64,000 bases of DNA from Candidatus Poribacteria bacterium (GTDB lineage: Bacteria; Poribacteria; WGA-4E; WGA-3G): assembly GCA_026702755.1 (NCBI GenBank), contig JAPPBX010000043.1, positions 1 to 64,000 of the forward strand. The letters are read 5' to 3'. The notes under the pieces are model-generated. The model ran no database searches and was not told where the DNA came from. It saw only the letters and a list, made by a program, of their open reading frames with translations. Position numbers and translations under genes: made by a program. This document shows positions 60,335 to 64,000 of the stretch, piece by piece; position 1 is the first letter of the stretch, and every line of letters starts with the position of its first letter.

Positions 60335-61436
60335 TTATTTTCGTGCCTTCATTTTGAGATAACTTTCGATGAAGGCATCTAAAGCACCATCTAAGACAGC
60401 GTTAACATTACCGCTCTCAACGTTTGTGCGTAGATCCTTGACGCGTTGATACGGGTGCAGTACATAAGAACGGATTTGGCTGCCGAAGTCGATTTCCAGA
60501 CGTTCACTTCGCTGTTTTGAAATTTCTGCTTCACGTTCTTCACGATATTTTTCATGAAGACGCGAGCGGAGCAATTTCATGGCGATTTCGCGGTTTTTGT
60601 GCTGTGAACGTTCATTCTGGCACTGCACGACAATCCCGGTTGGTTTGTGTGTAATCCGAACAGCTGAGTCTGTTACGTTGACATGCTGTCCACCCGCGCC
60701 GCTCGCGCGATAGAAATCGATCCGCAGATCTTCCTGTTGAATATCCACGTCCACGGTGTCATCAACTTCAGGCGTAACGTCAACAGCAGCAAAGGAAGTG
60801 TGCCGTCGTTTGTTGAAATCGTAAGGGGACAAGCGAACAAGGCGATGTACACCGGCTTCGGACTGGAGATAACCGTAAGCGGATGTGCCGGTAACGAGGA
60901 TAGTTGTGCCTTTGATGCCAGCTTCGTCGCCAGCGGTGATGTCAAGGATTTCAGTTTGATAGCCGCGTTGGTCACACCAGCGAAGGTACATCCGCATTAA
61001 CATCCCCGCCCAATCCTGAGCATCGACCCCACCAGCACCGGGATGGATGTTGAGGATGGCGTTATTTTCATCAAACTCGCCTGTCAGCATTAACCGGAGT
61101 TCCATCTGTTCAAGGCGATTTGAGATGCTCTCCAATCCGTCTACAATCTCGGTTTGCAGACTTTCATCGTTCTCTTCGGTAGCGAGTTCAACGAGGGTCT
61201 GGATGTCTTCAATTTTGAGATTGAGTTCTTCGTACGCTCCAACTTCGTCTCGGAGAATAGCGATACGCTGATTAACCTTTTGAACACGTTGGGCATTGCT
61301 CCAGAAGTCCGGGGAGATGGTCGCTTCTTCGAGTTCAGCTAATTCTTTTTGTTTTTCAGCCAGGTCAAAGATAGCCTCCGATTTCCAGAAGGCGGGTTTG
61401 CATCTCTTCAACCTGGTTTTTTAAATCTACAAGCAT
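60335..61436 (-). CDS. prfB: Peptide chain release factor 2, with programmed +1 frameshift
   Basis: RF2 ends translation at UGA and UAA. The gene starts at ATG 61436 (GAGGA upstream) and reads 23 codons to CTT TGA C: the UGA is at 61365-61367 and the frame must shift +1 to read GAC (61364-61366). The internal GGAGGC and the TAT CTT TGA C string match the known autoregulatory site. The rest encodes the GGQ motif (YRASGAGGQHVNVTDSAVRI near 250) and the SPF-type recognition loop appears as LSPYDFNKRRHT. Total about 366 residues. Confidence 0.95.
61364..61379 (-). promoter_or_regulatory. prfB recoding site: GGAGGC-TAT-CTT-TGA-C
   Basis: Shine-Dalgarno-like GGAGG, slippery CTT and an in-frame TGA followed by C. 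High RF2 stops here; low RF2 allows the +1 shift, as in E. coli. Confidence 0.93.
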
Positions 61437-61454
61437 TTCATTCCTCATGAATCG

Positions 61455-63164
61455 TTAAGAATATCTACGACGGAATCGGAGGACGATTAGACGACCGAAC
61501 CATCCAACGCAGATTAAAGCACAGAGAATCGAAAACCAATCCCCGTAGCGGGTATAGAGCGTCTGTTCACGTTTCGCAGACGGAAGCAGTGGAACGGATG
61601 TGATAAGCGTTTGGGCGGTGGTGTCCGGTGTTATCAAAGGAGTCGTTATTCTACCGAACTTATCCACTACGCATGTAAATCCGCCGTTTGCACACCGAAA
61701 TACTGCGATCCGATTCTCGATTGAGCGGAAAGGTGCCATCGACAGGTGTAGTTCTGGGAAAGCAGTCCCTTTGAACCAAGCATCGTTTGTGAAGATTCCC
61801 ATGACCCTTGCCCCTTTTTGGACAGGTCTGCGGAATTCGTCCGGAAACACTGATTCAAAGCAGATTGAAACACCAACGTCTGTTCGCTGGGGATCCGCCT
61901 TGTCTTTGGCATTAGACACTGCCTCGCGGTAGGGAGGTCCCAACCCATTACTGGCAATTTCCGTTTTATGTTTAACGTTAAACACCGGTAAAAGGTTTAC
62001 TGTTTTTCCCGGTGTAAAGGGTTTGAACTGGATAAAATCGGGGATGAAATCTGGAAGTAGGTGTTCCAGAGGTACATATTCGCCGAATGGAACGAGGTGC
62101 ATCTTGGCATAACTTCCATGTATCTTTCCATCTGGAGATATTGAAAGGACACGGTTGTATATCTGTTCACTCTTTTTGACGTTCTTGGAGAACTCTCCTA
62201 TTGCCTTGTCTGTTTCTCCTTGGTTAGCCGTGCCGATGAGTATTGGCGTTGCCGTGTTGCGAAGCATTTGGGCGAATCTACCGTGGTACGTTGGCCACGC
62301 GCCTGTCAGTGCCTCGCTTCGGATTGCTGTTTCGGGCCACACAATTAAATCAGGTTTTTCTGTGCTGGTTTTATATGTGAGGTTGATATAACGCTGCAAA
62401 ATCGCTGGAAATTGACGTGTGTCCCATTTCTGGAGTTGTGAGACGTTGCCGGGAACGAGCGCGATTTTCAAGGTTTCCGTATTTGTGGCTTTGTCTAAAG
62501 GTGCAGCGTTCTTAAGTTGAAAAATCCCGTAACTGAAGCAGAAGAGCGTCAGAATTAGTGGTAGGATTATGGCACGAATTTCCTGCCGCCATTGGTGACG
62601 GTTGCAAAGCACGGTGGCGATACCTGCATTGAAAAGCACAATGATGAAACTGATCCCGTGCACACCAATGAGAGAGGCTACCTGTATTCCCGGTAGATTG
62701 TTCCATTGTGAGTAACCGATGCTTCCCCACGGAAATCCTGTTAGCATCCAACTCCGTACCCATTCCAATGCTGTCCAGATGCAAGCGGCTGCGATAGGAA
62801 ACAATATACCAGAACGCCATGGCGCAAACCTTAGCAACACAGCAAAAATGGCGAAGTAGACGGCAATATATCCGACTAATAGCAGATACGCCATCATCGT
62901 CACGAGAATATTCCCTGTCGTTGTCGCGAAAACACCCGCATACGGATAGAGAAGCAGGATAGCGGGAAGCAGCCCCGCAAAAAACAGAAATCCCGTTACG
63001 TAACCGATCCAGAAAGCGGATTTCCAGTTTGTTGCGCGCGTCAATGCAATGAAGAACGGCACCATCGCAACCCAAGCACACGGAAAGAGGTTTAAATTAG
63101 GGAAGCTAAGAAACAACAGTAGTGCTGAGAGTGCCGCAAATATCCAGTGTTGATAGCGTTTCAA
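61455..63164 (-). CDS. lnt: Apolipoprotein N-acyltransferase
   Basis: Lnt adds the third acyl chain to lipoproteins. About six N-terminal membrane segments (residues 7-215, in this numbering) are followed by a nitrilase-like domain with the triad Glu in LIVWPETAIR near 300, Lys in GSYAKMHLVPFGEYVP near 370 and Cys in GVSICFESVFPDEF near 440, then FTNDAWFKGTAFPELH and a last helix. The frame is open to a GTG at 63263; the TTG at 63164 leaves the usual short cytoplasmic start (LKRYQHW) before the first helix, so I prefer it, with no good ribosome site either way. prfB follows after 18 bases. Confidence 0.9.
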   Translation of the reverse strand: MKRYQHWIFAALSALLLFLSFPNLNLFPCAWVAMVPFFIALTRATNWKSAFWIGYVTGFLFFAGLLPAILLLYPYAGVFATTTGNILVTMMAYLLLVGYIAVYFAIFAVLLRFAPWRSGILFPIAAACIWTALEWVRSWMLTGFPWGSIGYSQWNNLPGIQVASLIGVHGISFIIVLFNAGIATVLCNRHQWRQEIRAIILPLILTLFCFSYGIFQLKNAAPLDKATNTETLKIALVPGNVSQLQKWDTRQFPAILQRYINLTYKTSTEKPDLIVWPETAIRSEALTGAWPTYHGRFAQMLRNTATPILIGTANQGETDKAIGEFSKNVKKSEQIYNRVLSISPDGKIHGSYAKMHLVPFGEYVPLEHLLPDFIPDFIQFKPFTPGKTVNLLPVFNVKHKTEIASNGLGPPYREAVSNAKDKADPQRTDVGVSICFESVFPDEFRRPVQKGARVMGIFTNDAWFKGTAFPELHLSMAPFRSIENRIAVFRCANGGFTCVVDKFGRITTPLITPDTTAQTLITSVPLLPSAKREQTLYTRYGDWFSILCALICVGWFGRLIVLRFRRRYS

Positions 63165-63356
63165 GAGGTTTTCCGTGGGGATACCCTCCGTTTTCTTGTA
63201 TTTGACTCTCTTTAATTTTATGTTACGGAAGTGGCATCTGTCAAGGGAATTCTGAAGTTTCACAGAAGCGTTCAGTTTTCAGCAGATATAGGTTTGTGGT
63301 GGGACGACCTTAATTGTCTGAACCAGGATTTACAGGATTCAAGGATTTTCAGAAGC

Positions 63357-63443
63357 GCGTGTTGGGTTTCTCTTCGTTCAGCCCAACCTACAATGTGACA
63401 ACCGAAACGCGTGTTGGGTTTCTCTTCGTTCAACCCAACCTAC
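63357..63443. repeat. Two copies of GCGTGTTGGGTTTCTCTTCG...CCAACCTACAA
   Basis: Copies at 63357-63391 and 63409-63443 differ by one base (AGCCCAACC/AACCCAACC). Each can fold GTTGGGTT with AACCCAAC. They lie between lnt and the partial gene to the right; a relic of the CGCGGATT-type repeat (GTCTGAACCAGGATTTACAGG) is at 63316. The 63165-63453 gap has no gene. Confidence 0.75.
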
Positions 63444-63453
63444 AAACTAATAA

Positions 63454-64000
63454 CTAAAAGAGGTCTGTTTTCAATAGGTGTGCGATTTTGATGAACACGA
63501 TTCGCTCAGTGTCTCCCGCTACGTCCCGATTGTCATTGTAGACGATAAATAAATTACTTTCGGGACGATACTCATAGGCGAAGAGTGCGAAGACTCGACG
63601 TTCTCTCTCTAACGTGAATTCTGCGCTTGCTCTCGCATACATCCGTTGCGCAAATTGGTAATTTACAATAAAGCGGCGCGTCCATTCTGAAAGTTCCCAC
63701 TGCATTCCATTGGGTTGTTTCTCATGAAGTCGCTGTAAAATAAACTCGAAACTGAGTTTTGCTGTGGGACGAATCGTGATCTCCGGGCGGATGAAGAATG
63801 TGTCTTTATCATCGCGGACACCGAAGCGTCCGGTGTTTCGGATTTGCACGTATTTTGGTGGGAACCATCCGGCGAAGAAACGGACAGTTCTATCGGTAAA
63901 AGGTTTGTTGTCCTCATCAACGTGATAATACCATTCAGGTCCGAGCAGGAAAAAGAAATTGTAAACCCCGAAGAGTCCGCTAAAACTTGCTCTGTGGTTT
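63454..64000 (-). CDS. C-terminal end of an outer-membrane-type beta-rich protein (start outside window)
   Basis: The frame is open from the right edge to the stop at 63454 (about 181 residues). The sequence alternates polar and aromatic residues as in beta-barrels (WFPPKYVQIRNTGRFGVRDD, FIRPEITIRPTAKLSFEFIL, YARASAEFTLERERRVFALF) and ends FIKIAHLLKTDLF with a terminal Phe. SNLFIVYNDNRD and the ending recall the DUF5916 family of putative outer-membrane carbohydrate-binding proteins. The identification is from the C-terminal part only. Confidence 0.65.
   Translation of the reverse strand, partial: NHRASFSGLFGVYNFFFLLGPEWYYHVDEDNKPFTDRTVRFFAGWFPPKYVQIRNTGRFGVRDDKDTFFIRPEITIRPTAKLSFEFILQRLHEKQPNGMQWELSEWTRRFIVNYQFAQRMYARASAEFTLERERRVFALFAYEYRPESNLFIVYNDNRDVAGDTERIVFIKIAHLLKTDLF

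Noticed and set aside
1-64000. tRNA, rRNA, CRISPR, transposase or integrase genes
   Set aside because: I looked for tRNA arms, rRNA-like stretches, repeat-spacer arrays and transposase motifs and saw none I could support; a covariance-model scan could still find a tRNA.

Overview
The window is bacterial chromosome from a diderm (Gram-negative-type) organism. It carries bamA, an ompH/skp-like chaperone gene, lpxD, a LolD/LolCE lipoprotein export pair and lnt. The accessory content (sulfatase, phytanoyl-CoA dioxygenase, several Gfo/Idh/MocA dehydrogenases and TIM-barrel sugar isomerases, LamG and cadherin-like secreted proteins, Uma2 nucleases, many TPR proteins, and small dispersed repeats in most gaps) resembles uncultured marine or sponge-associated lineages such as Candidatus Poribacteria. 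That assignment is inference from gene content; there is no rRNA or tRNA gene in the window to test it.

Layout. 1-1.25 kb: a secreted cadherin/fibronectin-type protein running off the left edge, behind a long leader with its own promoter. 2.7-5.3 kb: a decayed gene, then an octaheme cytochrome c of the hydroxylamine-oxidoreductase type overlapping a multispan membrane protein. 5.4-22.6 kb: a mostly minus-strand catabolic region with an aminotransferase, phosphodiesterase, dioxygenase, sulfatase, mannonate dehydratase-like enzyme, two dehydrogenases plus one truncated copy, a LamG protein, a beta/gamma-crystallin protein, an oligogalacturonate lyase-like protein and a truncated sigma factor. 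It looks built for breaking down sulfated or acidic glycans.

20.6-40.9 kb is an accessory and probable defence island. It holds two Uma2 genes, an FRG-domain gene with an in-frame TGA next to a TPR gene, a double-TIR/TPR protein, an Eco57I-like DNA methyltransferase, a PLD-SNF2 helicase, a HigB-type toxin pair, HigA-like and AbrB-like regulators, and a UPF0175 gene with a relic PIN toxin. Several of these have near-consensus sigma-70 promoters, and the gaps are filled with copies of the same short repeats.

37.8-43.1 kb has a gluconolactonase-like protein, a methyltransferase, a tandem PurS protein, a PIG-L deacetylase, a diheme cytochrome and a TolB-like propeller. 43.3-64 kb is housekeeping: prmA, dnaJ, grpE, a geranylgeranylglyceryl-phosphate synthase-like gene, a SpoU methyltransferase, two UbiA prenyltransferases, lpxD, ompH, bamA, ilvE, lolD, lolCE, a GNAT, lysS, prfB (with the classical programmed frameshift), lnt and the end of an outer-membrane-type protein.

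The most striking biology is the GGGP synthase-like gene and two UbiA-type prenyltransferases, one resembling the archaeal digeranylgeranylglyceryl-phosphate synthase, embedded in the lpxD/bamA envelope cluster. This would be the enzymatic core of archaeal-type ether lipids inside an LPS-making bacterium. The second is the double-TIR/TPR protein with its restriction-modification and toxin-antitoxin neighbours.
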